Shown here: in pieces, positions 8,409-18,128 of the stretch
Layout: every line of letters begins with the position of its first letter
How positions within the stretch are numbered: the stretch's first letter is position 1
Made by a program: the position numbers and the translations under genes
The notes under the pieces: model-generated
What the model was told of the DNA's origin: nothing
Databases searched by the model: none
The model's input: only the letters and a program-made list of their open reading frames with translations
DNA from: Streptosporangium sp. NBC_01495
GTDB taxonomy: Bacteria > Actinomycetota > Actinomycetes > Streptosporangiales > Streptosporangiaceae
DNA: 64,000 nt
NCBI RefSeq assembly: GCF_036250735.1
Contig: NZ_CP109430.1
Coordinates: 6,324,001 to 6,388,000, forward strand
Reading direction: 5' to 3'

Positions 8409-8495
8409 GGTGAGAGGGACGGCGAGGGTCGGTGAGAGGGGTTCGGTGAGAGGAACGGCGAGGGTCGGGGAAAAGAGTTCGGTGAGAGGGGGTCA
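8409..8495. repeat. 36-bp tandem repeats ending at a stop codon
   Basis: Two 36-bp units (8409-8444, 8445-8480) share GGTGAGAGG, GGCGAGGGTC and a closing GTTC. A third partial unit starts at 8481 and runs into the stop codon of the esterase gene at 8493-8495. Looser copies extend further left. They fill the space between the esterase and transporter genes. Confidence 0.65.
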
Positions 8496-9476
8496 GCGAG
8501 TCGTGGTGCGGGACAGCCGGTGACGGTGCAGGAACTCCCACAGGACCCGGTGGGCTTCGATGGTCTGGGTGGTGTATCCGCCACCGCTGTAGCTGTCGGC
8601 GCCCGGCCAGGTGTGACCGCCTTCGCGGACCGCGACGTGCCGCACCTCGGCTCCCCTGTCACAACCCACCCAGCGGGAGATCGTGATGTCGGGTTCGATC
8701 ACTCGGTCGGGGACCCGCTTCGCGCAGTTGTCACGCCGTGCCCACGCGGCGACCCAGTCGGGGATGGCGGGCAGGCCCCGGTCGGCGTCTCCGGTGTAGG
8801 GAATGGTGACGTCGCCCGTACCGTGGAAGTCGATGACCGGCACGGGGCGGGAGGGACGGCAGTCCTCGCCGGTGGCGGGGTAGAAGGCCCCGGCCACCGG
8901 GGCGATCGCGGCGATCCGGTCGGCCATCCGGCAGGCGAGCAGGCCGGTGAGTCCGGCACCGTTGGACTTCCCCGTGGCGTACACGCGACGCCGGTCCACG
9001 CAGAGCCGGTCCTCCAGCGTGTCCAGCAGATCCGAGGTGAACGCGACGTCGTCCACCCCGGGCGCCGCGTAGGGCGCACCCTGCCATGCCTGCCGGTCGC
9101 CGTCCCCGGTGCCGATGACGCCGTTGGGGTAGGCCACGACGGCGGGTAGTTCGGAGAGCTTGGAGAACTCCTCGGTTCCGGCGCCCGTGTTGCCGCGCCC
9201 GTGGAAGGCGAGAACGACGGGCCACGCGCGGCGGGGGGTGTAGTCCGGCGGGAGATGGAGCTGGTAGGTCCGCTCGATCCCCTGGCTGGTCAGGGAGTGC
9301 AGGACACTCGTCCCCGGCGCCTGGGGTGCCGGGGTGCGACACCCGCCGGACGGAGGCGCCGAGGTTTCGGTGTTCGGGGCCACGGCGTACGCGGGAGCGA
9401 GCGTGCCGCCCAGGAGTACGAGACCGGCGGCTGTCGTCGCGGTGAGGGTGCGCAGGAGAACTCTCGCGCCTGTCAT
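8493..9476 (-). CDS. Secreted PHB-depolymerase/feruloyl-esterase-like alpha/beta hydrolase
   Basis: A 327-residue exported hydrolase with signal peptide residues 1-31 (LLGGTLAPAYA). The fold is that of LpqC/poly(3-hydroxybutyrate) depolymerase and feruloyl esterase relatives: VVLAFHGRGNTG near 87-98 is the oxyanion loop, YATGKSNGAGLTG carries the nucleophile Ser171, GTGDVTIPY gives Asp222, and REGGHTWPG gives His288. The nucleophile elbow GKSNG keeps G-x-S-x-G. ATG 9476 has AGGAG 6 nt upstream. It lies between the creatininase-like gene and the AbgT transporter on one strand. Confidence 0.87.
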   Translation of the reverse strand: MTGARVLLRTLTATTAAGLVLLGGTLAPAYAVAPNTETSAPPSGGCRTPAPQAPGTSVLHSLTSQGIERTYQLHLPPDYTPRRAWPVVLAFHGRGNTGAGTEEFSKLSELPAVVAYPNGVIGTGDGDRQAWQGAPYAAPGVDDVAFTSDLLDTLEDRLCVDRRRVYATGKSNGAGLTGLLACRMADRIAAIAPVAGAFYPATGEDCRPSRPVPVIDFHGTGDVTIPYTGDADRGLPAIPDWVAAWARRDNCAKRVPDRVIEPDITISRWVGCDRGAEVRHVAVREGGHTWPGADSYSGGGYTTQTIEAHRVLWEFLHRHRLSRTTTR

Positions 9477-9581
9477 GACGGCTCCTATCGTCGGCCGCGT
9501 CCAGACGGCCGTTCGTGATTGTTCGCGACGGCGTTCGCCGCCGTGCTCGTGGCACGGCACGCCGGCGAACGGTGAGGGGGT

Positions 9582-9750
9582 GGGACCGGGGCTGGATGGG
9601 GTTGGCGTCCGGCCAGGTGAGGAGGGGGACCGGGGCTGGATCGGGCTGACGTCCAGCCAGGTGATGACGAAGATGCGGTGAGGAAAGATGGGATCCAGGC
9701 TGGATCGGGGCTAGGCGTCTAACCAGGTGGTGACGAAGGTGACGATGCGG
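9582..9750. repeat. Repeats duplicating the 3' end of the creatininase gene
   Basis: Three imperfect copies (about 9582-9622, 9626-9683, 9691-9750) share GGACCGGGGCTGGATCGGG followed by GACGTCCAGCCAGGTG and, in two, GACGAAGATGCGG. The rightmost copy is the actual 3' end and stop of the creatininase-like gene (stop at 9711). The others look like degraded duplications of its last codons placed after the stop. Confidence 0.7.
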
Positions 9751-10484
9751 GCGACGGCCGCGTCGACGATGGCCCGGCCGCCTTCCGGGGTGGCGTCGCG
9801 GGGGTCGCCGAGCACGCCGTTGGAACTGAGCAGGTCGTAGCGCACCGTGAGGGTGGGGTGGCCACCGTTGAGCGACAGCCGGTGGACCGGGTCGAGTTCA
9901 CCGGCATGGGTGGTGCCGGGGGCGAGCCGCTCGGTGTGCACCAGGTGAGGTGCCAAATGGAGCATCTGGGCGGTCTCCGCCTCGCCGCTGTGCCCGTGGA
10001 TCTCGCTGACCCCCAGGCCGGCCACCACGTCACCGGCGAGCGAGGTCAGCGGGGTCCAGGCGAACTGCAGGTCCGGATGGGTGGTGAGCAGGTCCTGGGC
10101 GACCGTGGTGAGGGTGGCGTTGTTGCCTCCGTGGCCGGTGATCACGAGGATCTTCCGCCAGCCGTGCCGGTACAGGCTGTCGGCGTACTCGCGAACCACC
10201 GCCGCCAGCGTCGCGGTCGTCAGGGTGACGGTGCCCGCGAAGGCGAGGTGGTGCGGCGAGACGCCGACCGGCACCGACGGTCCGATCACCGCGGAACCGG
10301 CGAGTTCCGCGGCCACCAGCTCGGCGACGTGCTCGGCGCGGACGGTGTCGGTGGTCAGCGGCATTCCGGGCCCATGCTGCTCGAACGCGCCCGCCGGAAT
10401 GATGACCAGCGGACTGGCGCGCACGGCCTCGGCCGCTTCGAGCGTCGTCATCTCGCCGAGCCGCGTGGGGCGTCGCGGGCTCAA
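9711..10484 (-). CDS. Creatininase family amidohydrolase
   Basis: A 257-residue enzyme of the creatininase superfamily, metal-dependent amidohydrolases that open cyclic amides or hydrolyse formamides; MftE of the mycofactocin pathway is also a member. Metal-ligand motifs are present: E35 and H37 in FEQHGPGMPL, D46, H118 in GHGGNN, and E168 in HGHSGEAET. Length is typical. No mycofactocin partners are nearby, so a catabolic role is more likely. The start overlaps the stop of the GntR regulator by 4 bp (ATGA), so the two are translationally coupled and the regulator probably senses this enzyme's substrate. Confidence 0.88.
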   Translation of the reverse strand: MSPRRPTRLGEMTTLEAAEAVRASPLVIIPAGAFEQHGPGMPLTTDTVRAEHVAELVAAELAGSAVIGPSVPVGVSPHHLAFAGTVTLTTATLAAVVREYADSLYRHGWRKILVITGHGGNNATLTTVAQDLLTTHPDLQFAWTPLTSLAGDVVAGLGVSEIHGHSGEAETAQMLHLAPHLVHTERLAPGTTHAGELDPVHRLSLNGGHPTLTVRYDLLSSNGVLGDPRDATPEGGRAIVDAAVARIVTFVTTWLDA

Positions 10485-11170
10485 CGGTCCGCCTCGGGAA
10501 ACTCGGCGGCCACGACCGCGTCCCGGATCGCCGTGAGGTGCTCGCGGGTGAGCCGTTCGGCCGCCGCCGCGTCGCCGTCGCGTACGGCTTCGAAGATCTC
10601 CACGTGCTCGGCGTGGTCGCGGGCCCGGTCGTTGTACCGGTGCCGGATCTCGACCTGCTCGCGCGCCCGTACGTGGAACAGCGCTTCGACGGTTTCCCGC
10701 AACAGCGCGTTGCCGCTGGCCGCCGCCAGGGCGACGTGGAAGTGCGCGGCCTGGCGGAGCGACTCCCGCGGCGGGTACAGGGCGTTGACGGACGCCGCCT
10801 CCAGTTTCTCGACGGCCTCGGGGACCCTGGTCCGCGCGGCGAGCGCGGCGATCACCGGCTCGACGACCAGGCGGGCCTCGACCAGTTCGAGCACCGACTC
10901 CCGGGTGCTGCGGGGCAGGTGCGGATTGGCCAGCAGCCGCCGGTCGACGCCGGGTCCCACGTAGGTGCCCGACCCGTGCCGGAACTCCACCACGCCGGTG
11001 GCCTCCAACCGGCGCAGTGCCTCGCGCACCGTCGGGGTGGTGACCTCGAAGCGACGCGCCAGTTCCCGCGAGGAGGCCAGCACGTCGCCCGGTCCCAGCC
11101 GCTCACTGCGGATGATCTCGACGATGTCGTCCGCCAGACGCTCGGACAACGACTGCTCGCTGTAACTCAT
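10481..11170 (-). CDS. FadR-type GntR transcriptional regulator
   Basis: A 229-residue regulator with a GntR winged helix at about residues 8-75 (RELARRFEVTTPTVREALRRLEATGVVEFRHGSGTYV) and an FCD all-helical effector domain at about 85-215, whose Asp and three His residues bind a metal and carboxylate ligand in relatives. It begins the minus-strand series with the creatininase, esterase and AbgT genes. A dyad sits directly upstream of its start codon, consistent with autorepression. Confidence 0.92.
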   Translation of the reverse strand: MSYSEQSLSERLADDIVEIIRSERLGPGDVLASSRELARRFEVTTPTVREALRRLEATGVVEFRHGSGTYVGPGVDRRLLANPHLPRSTRESVLELVEARLVVEPVIAALAARTRVPEAVEKLEAASVNALYPPRESLRQAAHFHVALAAASGNALLRETVEALFHVRAREQVEIRHRYNDRARDHAEHVEIFEAVRDGDAAAAERLTREHLTAIRDAVVAAEFPEADR

Positions 11171-11171
11171 A

Positions 11172-11188
11172 AAGTGAATAGATCACTT
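11172..11188 (-). promoter_or_regulatory. Inverted repeat at the GntR start
   Basis: AAGTGA (11172-11177) and TCACTT (11183-11188) form a 6-bp dyad with a 5-bp spacer, ending one base before the ATG of the GntR gene. The position suggests an autoregulatory operator on a leaderless or very short-leader transcript; the size and symmetry fit a GntR dimer. Confidence 0.55.
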
Positions 11189-11340
11189 GATCTCTTCGCG
11201 TGTCAATGAGTGTGACCTGATTGTCTCCGGAGCATCACTCGTCCCGCGCGTCCCATGTGAGGCTCGCCCGCGGGCAGGCGCCCTCCCGGGCCCCCGGCAC
11301 CGGCACGCCACCGCGAGACGACTCCCCCGACCCGCTCCCC

Positions 11341-11430
11341 GCCCGCTGTGTGCCCGCAACGCACCACCGCCCGCTGTGTGCCCGCACGCGCGCCGCCGCC
11401 CGCGGTGTGCCCGCACGCGCGCCGCCGCCG
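11341..11430. repeat. 28-29-bp tandem repeat in intergenic region
   Basis: Three copies begin at 11341, 11369 and 11398, each with GCCCGCTGTGTGCCCGCA (third copy CGG for CTG). They lie between the divergent GntR and small secreted protein genes, where no gene is supported from 11189 to 11566. Confidence 0.7.
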
Positions 11431-11566
11431 CCGAAAGTTCCCTGCACGGACAGACAATCACCTGGCGCGCATCGTCAACACGAATCGTGTTCACGCGTGT
11501 CACCATTCCACAAAGCGTCCGTGAATCCCAATCAAGGGCGGACAGAAGCACGAAAGGTACGGCCTG

Positions 11567-11911
11567 ATGAATCGAACGGCACAACTCTCCGGCGCGCTCG
11601 CGTCCCTCGGCATGGCCGCCGGACTGCTTTTCACCCCGGCTGCGGCGTCGGCGGACGCCGAGGCGACGCTGGCGAGCCCCGTGACCCTCAGATTCGCGGA
11701 CAGCACCACCATTTCCAGGAACGCCCCGGGAATAGCGAATTTCCTCCCCCCCAAAGTGGCCGCCACGGTAAGCGGGGGAAGCTGGTCGGGATACGTCCAG
11801 TACAACGATGGTTCCAGAACCAATTTCTGCCCCTCGCGGATCACCAACCTGGCTCCCAAGCCGGCCCAGACGCTGTTCATATCAGCCACGAAGGCGCCGG
11901 GGTGCCCGTAA
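11567..11911 (+). CDS. Small secreted protein
   Basis: A 114-residue exported protein: signal peptide residues 1-29 (ending AAASA), then a Thr/Ser/Asn-rich beta-type domain with two cysteines (about 94 and 113) that could form one disulfide. GAAAGG lies a little upstream of ATG 11567. No family is recognised. A strong terminator follows. Confidence 0.7.
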   Translation: MNRTAQLSGALASLGMAAGLLFTPAAASADAEATLASPVTLRFADSTTISRNAPGIANFLPPKVAATVSGGSWSGYVQYNDGSRTNFCPSRITNLAPKPAQTLFISATKAPGCP

Positions 11912-11975
11912 GGTCCCCGCTCGGATTCACCGTGACGGCGGGTTACTACCAGTGGCTGTGAACGCGGCTGTATCA

Positions 11976-12010
11976 CCCCGAACCCGTGTTGGGTTCGGCG
12001 GGCCTTTTGT
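11976..12010 (+). terminator. Rho-independent terminator
   Basis: Stem CCGAACCC (11978-11985) with complement GGGTTCGG (11991-11998), 5-nt loop, followed by CGGGCCTTTT. It ends the small secreted protein transcript. Confidence 0.75.
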
Positions 12011-12363
12011 CATCGCGTGAAGAACCCGCCACGGAGTTCTGTTCCCGCCCACGCGATTCCTACCGGGACCCTGCGATTCCTGCCGGGACCGTCCCGCGGG
12101 CATTGGCCGTCCCAGGCCGGCGCGTCCCGGTGGCCCGGCGGTGAGCCCCCGCCCAGGAGGCTCACCGCGGTCGACGGTCGGGCGGCGCCTTCCTGCCCGG
12201 CCGTTTCCTCTGCCCCTGGACCTTCAAGCTCGCCGCCGAGGTACCCGTCCCCTGCCCCTCGTCCAGCGGCTTCGCGTCCGGCCGCGGCCACCGCTCCCTC
12301 AGGGCCGGTGGCCGCGTTCGGCCGGCGGGTTCCCGCCGTCGCCTGACATCCGGCGGGGCGTCG
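12011..12363. other. Intergenic region without a supported gene
   Basis: About 350 bp between a plus-strand terminator and the 3' end of a minus-strand membrane protein gene. The frames here are compositional artefacts (Pro, Ala, Arg-rich) with no ribosome site. Nothing else is seen. Confidence 0.4.
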
Positions 12364-12705
12364 TCACATTTCCCGGTCGCGTGATGTCGTGGGCTTCAGC
12401 ACCTTCTTCGCCTTCGCCATCAGCGTGAGCGCCACCGCCGCGAAGGCGAGCGCGAGCAGGGTGAAGAGGGTGAGCGACAGTTCGTCCGTCCAGCCCAGCA
12501 GCCGGGGCGATGCCGTCGAGACGGCGAACAACCCGAAGAACAGCAGCGACCATCCGTACGGCCTCACCTGCAGGACCCCGCCTCGTCCGGAGATCACGCG
12601 CGGAACCCGGCCCGTCATCAGCACGTGAACGCCGTGCGCGGCCATCACGCATCCGGCCGCCAGAAGGGCCCAGCTGAACGCGACTGACAGTGCGTGCACG
12701 CTCAT
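12364..12705 (-). CDS. Small membrane protein, three membrane segments
   Basis: A 113-residue protein with hydrophobic spans at about 5-28, 50-66 and 75-97 and a basic C-terminal tail (AKAKKVLKPTTSRD). GGAGGT stands 9 nt upstream of ATG 12705, which is why the longer frame is not used. No named family is recognised. Confidence 0.7.
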   Translation of the reverse strand: MSVHALSVAFSWALLAAGCVMAAHGVHVLMTGRVPRVISGRGGVLQVRPYGWSLLFFGLFAVSTASPRLLGWTDELSLTLFTLLALAFAAVALTLMAKAKKVLKPTTSRDREM

Positions 12706-12998
12706 CGGGATCGCACCTCCCTGGCCGCCGACGGTGAGCGGAAACGACATTTCCCATCTTCGGCCGCCTGCCCCGCGAACGGTGCGGCAAACCAGCGGCA
12801 CCCCATCCGCCCGTACGGCGGCACGCGGATTCGACGTGTCCTCTCCCGCTCCGGGAAGAGTTCTCCCCCGGCCACTTCCGGCTCGGCCCCGGGGAGCGGG
12901 TCGGCCCCGTTCTCGTCACCGGTATCCGCGCCGCGAGAATGCCGTGAAAACAAATGAGGTGAGACCGCCGGAGCCCGTCGGTAGTCTCATCTCATCAG
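12706..12998. other. Promoter-type spacer before tRNA
   Basis: About 290 bp with no gene; it should contain the divergent promoters of the membrane protein and of the tRNA. No strong -35/-10 pair can be named. Confidence 0.3.
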
Positions 12999-13071
12999 GT
13001 CGGGATGGGGCAGTGGTTAGCCCGGCGGGCTCATAATCCGCAGGTCGCAGGTTCGAATCCTGCTCCCGATA
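12999..13071 (+). tRNA. tRNA-Met-type (anticodon CAT), unusual features
   Basis: A 73-nt cloverleaf folds: acceptor GTCGGGA/TCCCGAT, D stem GGGC/GCCC, anticodon stem GCGGG/TCCGC with loop CTCATAA (anticodon CAT), and T stem GCAGG/CCTGC with TTCGAAT loop; discriminator A. CCA is not encoded. The 1:72 pair and the 31:39 pair are G-T wobbles, which places it between an elongator and an initiator in appearance. It could also be a lysidine-modified tRNA-Ile, which has the same gene anticodon. Confidence 0.8.
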
Positions 13072-13084
13072 CGCGGTCACCGCT

Positions 13085-13165
13085 GCTCTCGTGCGTCCAG
13101 CGGCCCAGGACGACCGGGCGCCCTTCGGGGACCCGGCGGCGCCGGTTCGAATCCGGCCGGGAGCC
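13085..13165 (+). other. tRNA-like relic (T arm and acceptor)
   Basis: GCCGG-TTCGAAT-CCGGC at 13141-13157 is a perfect T arm. CGGGAGC at 13158-13164 pairs with GCTCTCG at 13085-13091 as a 7-bp acceptor with one wobble, and CGTC/GACG could be a D stem. No normal 5/7/5 anticodon arm with T33 can be drawn, so this is most likely a decayed tRNA. A CTTCTTTTT run follows. Confidence 0.4.
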
Positions 13166-13171
13166 CCTTCT

Positions 13172-13844
13172 TTTTCGGCGCGCCCATCCGATCGGCGCCG
13201 CTCCGGGCCTCGGGAATATCCCGGTAGCCAAAACGAACAGGTTCCAGGGTCGGGCGTGCCGATCTAGCTCGAATACTCAACCCTGATCACGACATTTCCC
13301 GTTTTCTGGCCTGTCTCGACGTACCGGTCCGGGAACCGGGGTAAGAGCTACCCAAAGGATCATGTGCGGCCAAAATCACCAGATGTCACGATATGTTACA
13401 AAATGGCCACATTGACAGGAGGGCAATTGACACGCCCGTAACGCGGGTGAAGTCTCTAGCCGCTGCCCGCCATGACAACGATGTCATGGCTGATCGGAGG
13501 GAACCGGAATCGTTATGATCATTGACTTCTGCCTCCTGCCGCCTCTTGTCTAGCCGAGAGCCACGCTCAGGCATGGACACATCCACCCGCGGGCACCGCG
13601 ACGATCGCCCCCGCCGGACTTCGCCTCCGGCCCTCACGACGAGGCGGCCGGGCTCGTCCCCCGGCGGCGACCGGCCCGCGGCACGTAACCGCTTACGACC
13701 GAGGCGACAGCGCACGCACACCACCCATCGGGCGAATCGTGCGAGGAATGAATTAATTTAGATTCTGTGGAAAGCCCCTGTCTTCCCGATGCGGCCCAGC
13801 CGCACCACGGTTGACGAACCGATACGAACCTCCCGGAGGAAAGC
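13172..13844. other. Long leader region of the sugar ABC operon
   Basis: About 670 bp without a supported protein. It holds two TTGACA hexamers (13412-13417 and 13427-13432), a perfect dyad at 13469-13490, and a conspicuous AT-rich island around 13748-13765 (GAATTAATTTAGATTC), unusual in this GC-rich DNA. These are reasonable control elements for the transporter, in which sugar-responsive LacI or ROK regulators usually act (inference). Confidence 0.45.
13469..13490. promoter_or_regulatory. Perfect 9-bp inverted repeat upstream of sugar ABC genes
   Basis: GCCATGACA (13469-13477) and TGTCATGGC (13482-13490) are exact complements separated by ACGA. Position downstream of the TTGACA hexamers suggests an operator. 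The cognate regulator is not in the window. Confidence 0.5.
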
Positions 13845-13969
13845 ATGTCGGTGGTGACCTGGCGCGGTCCCCTGCAGGACGTGTGCGGATCCCTCTGCCG
13901 GCCGGGAGACGGCGACGCCGCCGTCTCCCGGCCGTACCCGGCACGGGTCCGGATCGCGGTGAGCCGGCC

Positions 13970-13973
<4 letters not shown>
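13845..13973 (+). CDS. 42-aa leader ORF coupled to gguA
   Basis: ATG 13845 follows CGGAGGAAAGC, one of the best ribosome sites in the window, and opens 42 codons beginning [16 protein letters not shown]. The stop overlaps the gguA start (ATGA, 13970-13973), while gguA itself has only a weak site, so the transporter is probably translated by coupling. A 16-bp hairpin lies inside this ORF. No protein family is recognised; a regulatory role of translation is more likely than a structural product. Confidence 0.55.
13899..13934 (+). promoter_or_regulatory. 16-bp perfect hairpin inside the leader ORF
   Basis: Arms 13899-13914 (CGGCCGGGAGACGGCG) and 13919-13934 are exact complements around the loop ACGC. 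It ends 36 nt before the gguA start. There is no T-run, so a role in translation or message stability is more likely than termination. Confidence 0.6.
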
Positions 13974-15513
<1,540 letters not shown>

Positions 15514-15517
<4 letters not shown>

Positions 15518-16812
15518 GCCGCGTGAAAGAACTCCAGAAGTCCCTGTTCGGAGGGACGACCTCCAACGCCCGGCAGTTCGGGATGATCTTCACGCTGGTG
15601 GCGATCGTCCTGCTGTTCCAGATCCTGACCGACGGCCTGACGCTGAACTCCGGCAACCTCATCTCGCTGGTGAGCCAGTACTCGTACATCCTGATCCTGG
15701 CCATCGGGATGCTGATGGTGATCGTCGCCGGGCACATCGACCTCTCCGTGGGCTCGATCGCCGCGTTCGTCGGCATCGTGGTCGCGAAGGTCATGCAGGA
15801 CTACTCGGTGCCGTGGTTCCCCGCCATCCTGATCGGCCTGGCGGTCGGCGTCCTCATCGGCACCTGGCAGGGCTTCTGGGTGGCCTACGTCGGGGTGCCG
15901 GCCTTCATCGTCACCCTGGCCGGCATGATGCTGTTCCGGGGCGGTAACCAGTACATCGGCAACGCCGACACCATTCCCGTGCCCGAGGGGTTCAGGGTGA
16001 TCGGTGCCGGCTTCCTGCCCGAGGTCGGCCCGGACACCGGGTACAACAACCTCACGCTCCTGCTCGGCCTGCTGATCTGCGTGGCGGTGGTGGTCCGGGA
16101 GTGGAGGGCCCGCCGGACCCGGCGGGAGATGGCGGCCGACGTCGCCCCGATGTGGATCTCGGCGATCCGGGTCGCCGTCCCGATCGTCGTGGTGGTGTTC
16201 GCGGCCCTGCAGTTCGCCGGCGGCCGGATCGGGACCAGCTTCCCGATCTCCGGGATCATCCTCGGCGTCCTGGTCGTGGTCTACGGGTTCGTCACCCGCA
16301 ACACGGCGGGCGGCAGGCACATCTACGCGGTCGGCGGCAACGCCCGGGCCGCCGAGCTGTCCGGTGTCAAGCTCAGGCGGGTCAACTTCCTGGTGATGAT
16401 GAACATGTCGGTCCTGGCGGCCCTGGCCGGCATGATCTTCGTCGCCCGTTCGGCCGCCTCCGGGCCGCAGGACGGCATCGGCTGGGAGCTGGACGCGATC
16501 GCCGCCGTCTTCATCGGTGGCGCGGCGGTCTCCGGCGGCCTGGGCACGATCAGCGGATCCATCGTCGGCGGTCTCGTCATGGCCGTGCTCAACAACGGCC
16601 TGCAGCTGATGGGCGTGGGATCCGACCGGGTGCAGATCATCAAGGGTCTGGTCCTGCTGCTCGCCGTCGCGCTCGACGTCTACAACAAGAGGCAGGGGCG
16701 CTTCTCGGTCATCGGATCGCTGACGCGCCCGTTCCGCCGGGAGGCACCGACCGGCCCGGCGTCCGGCACCGAGGCGGACCAGGAACGCGGCAAGAGTCCG
16801 GTGGCCGGCTGA
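15514..16812 (+). CDS. gguB: Multiple-monosaccharide ABC transporter, permease
   Basis: A 432-residue BPD_transp_2 family permease with about ten membrane segments. Family motifs include [17 protein letters not shown] near 65-82 and [18 protein letters not shown] near 275-292, followed by [12 protein letters not shown]. Start ATG overlaps the ATPase stop (ATGA). The long central loop RARRTRREM near 195 is typical of the GguB/MmsB subgroup and explains its greater length than RbsC. It forms the channel for the sugar bound by the downstream lipoprotein. Confidence 0.93.
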
Positions 16813-16826
16813 CGGCCACCACAGGC

Positions 16827-16847
16827 GGGGCGGAAGACCTCCGCCCC
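16827..16847 (+). other. Intercistronic hairpin between permease and binding-protein genes
   Basis: GGGGCGGA (16827-16834) and TCCGCCCC (16840-16847) form a perfect 8-bp stem with a 5-nt loop. Hairpins here commonly stabilise upstream mRNA or set binding protein in excess over the membrane parts. Confidence 0.55.
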
Positions 16848-16876
16848 GTCCTACTTCGAAGAAGGGCGTCTTGAAA

Positions 16877-17998
16877 ATGCGCAATATCCTCGTCAGGGGG
16901 GTGGCGGCCGGGGCCATCGCGCTCCTGGCTCTCACCGCCTGCGCCTCCGAGCGTTCGCAGACCCCCGCCACCGGTACGGGCGCCTCCCCCGGCTCCGCCG
17001 AGGCCGCCAAGGGCTTCCCGGCCGACTCGCTGATCGGCGTCGCGCTGCCGTCGAAGACCTCGGAGAACTGGGTCCTCGCCGGTGACCTGTTCACCAACGG
17101 CCTGAAGGAGGCCGGTTTCCAGTCCGACGTGCAGTACGCCGGCTCCTCCACCACCGTCGCCGACCAGCAGGCGCAGATCTCGACCATGGTCACCAAGGGT
17201 GCCAAGGTCATCGTCATCGGCGCGACCGACGCCGCGCAGCTGAGCACCCAGGTGGAGGCCGCCAAGGCCGCCGGCGCGACCGTCATCGCCTACGACCGGC
17301 TCATCAAGAACACCGGCGCCGTCGACTACTACATCGCGTACGACAACTTCAAGGTCGGCCAGCTCCAGGGCCAGGCCCTGCTCGACGGCATGAAGGCGAA
17401 GAAGGCGGACGGCCCCTACACCATCGAGCTGTTCTCCGGCTCGTCGGACGACAACAACTCGGCGGTCTTCTTCGACGGCGCGATGGACGTGCTGAAGCCG
17501 AAGATCGACGACGGCACCGTGGTGGTCGGCTCCGGCCAGACCGACGTCAAGCAGACCGCCACCGACGGCTGGAAGGCCGAGAACGCCCAGCGGCGGATGG
17601 ACTCGCTGCTGACCTCCACCTACGGCAGCAAGACCCTGGACGGGGTGCTCTCCCCCAACGACACGCTGGCCCGCGCCATCATCACCTCGGTCAAGGGTGC
17701 CGGCAAGGACCTGCCGGTGGTGACCGGCCAGGACTCCGAGGTGGAGTCGGTCAAGTCGATCGTGGCCGGCGAGCAGTACTCGACGATCAACAAGGACACC
17801 CGCGAGCTGGTCAAGCAGACCATCCAGATGGCCAAGGACCTACAGGCCGGTAAGCAGCCCCAGGTCAACGACACCAAGTCGTACAACAACGGGGTGAAGG
17901 TCGTCCCGTCGTACCTGCTGGAGCCGCTGATCGTGACCAAGGAGAACGTCGTGGAGGCGTACGCCAACGACCCCAAGCTGGCCCCGCTCACAAAGTAG
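16877..17998 (+). CDS. chvE: Multiple-monosaccharide-binding lipoprotein (ChvE type)
   Basis: A 373-residue periplasmic-binding-protein-like lipoprotein: signal with lipobox LTAC (lipidated Cys near residue 22), a Thr/Ser/Gly-rich linker, then a Peripla_BP_4 domain beginning IGVALPSKTSENWV. Conserved sugar-site elements such as AYDRLI, VDYYIAYDN and SGSSDDNN are present. ATG 16877 is preferred, with AAGGG 10 nt upstream; TTG at 16871 would add two residues. A strong terminator closes the operon. It captures monosaccharides outside the membrane and hands them to GguB. Confidence 0.93.
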   Translation: MRNILVRGVAAGAIALLALTACASERSQTPATGTGASPGSAEAAKGFPADSLIGVALPSKTSENWVLAGDLFTNGLKEAGFQSDVQYAGSSTTVADQQAQISTMVTKGAKVIVIGATDAAQLSTQVEAAKAAGATVIAYDRLIKNTGAVDYYIAYDNFKVGQLQGQALLDGMKAKKADGPYTIELFSGSSDDNNSAVFFDGAMDVLKPKIDDGTVVVGSGQTDVKQTATDGWKAENAQRRMDSLLTSTYGSKTLDGVLSPNDTLARAIITSVKGAGKDLPVVTGQDSEVESVKSIVAGEQYSTINKDTRELVKQTIQMAKDLQAGKQPQVNDTKSYNNGVKVVPSYLLEPLIVTKENVVEAYANDPKLAPLTK

Positions 17999-18026
17999 CG
18001 GCGCCCGGCTGGAGTCAGCCACGTTC

Positions 18027-18066
18027 ACGGGTCCCCGGAAGCTCGCAGCCGGGGACCCGTTCTCGT
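18027..18066 (+). terminator. Terminator of the sugar ABC operon
   Basis: ACGGGTCCCCG (18027-18037) pairs perfectly with CGGGGACCCGT (18050-18060) around a 12-nt loop, followed by TCTCGTT. Confidence 0.75.
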
Positions 18067-18128
18067 TGCCGCTTTCGTTGCCGTGCGGCGTCCTTGTTGC
18101 CGAGCGGCGTCGCTCTCACGGTTGGCGC

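Noticed and set aside
9711-10484. Mycofactocin MftE considered for the creatininase-like protein
   Set aside because: No MftA, MftB or MftC genes lie nearby and it is coupled to a GntR regulator.
11341-11430. CRISPR array considered for the 28-29-bp repeats
   Set aside because: The units are directly adjacent with no variable spacers and no cas gene is present in the window.
13031-13280. Minus-strand frames reading GAGFEPATCGL and PAGFEPAPPG
   Set aside because: Well-known false proteins translated from antisense tRNA T arms.
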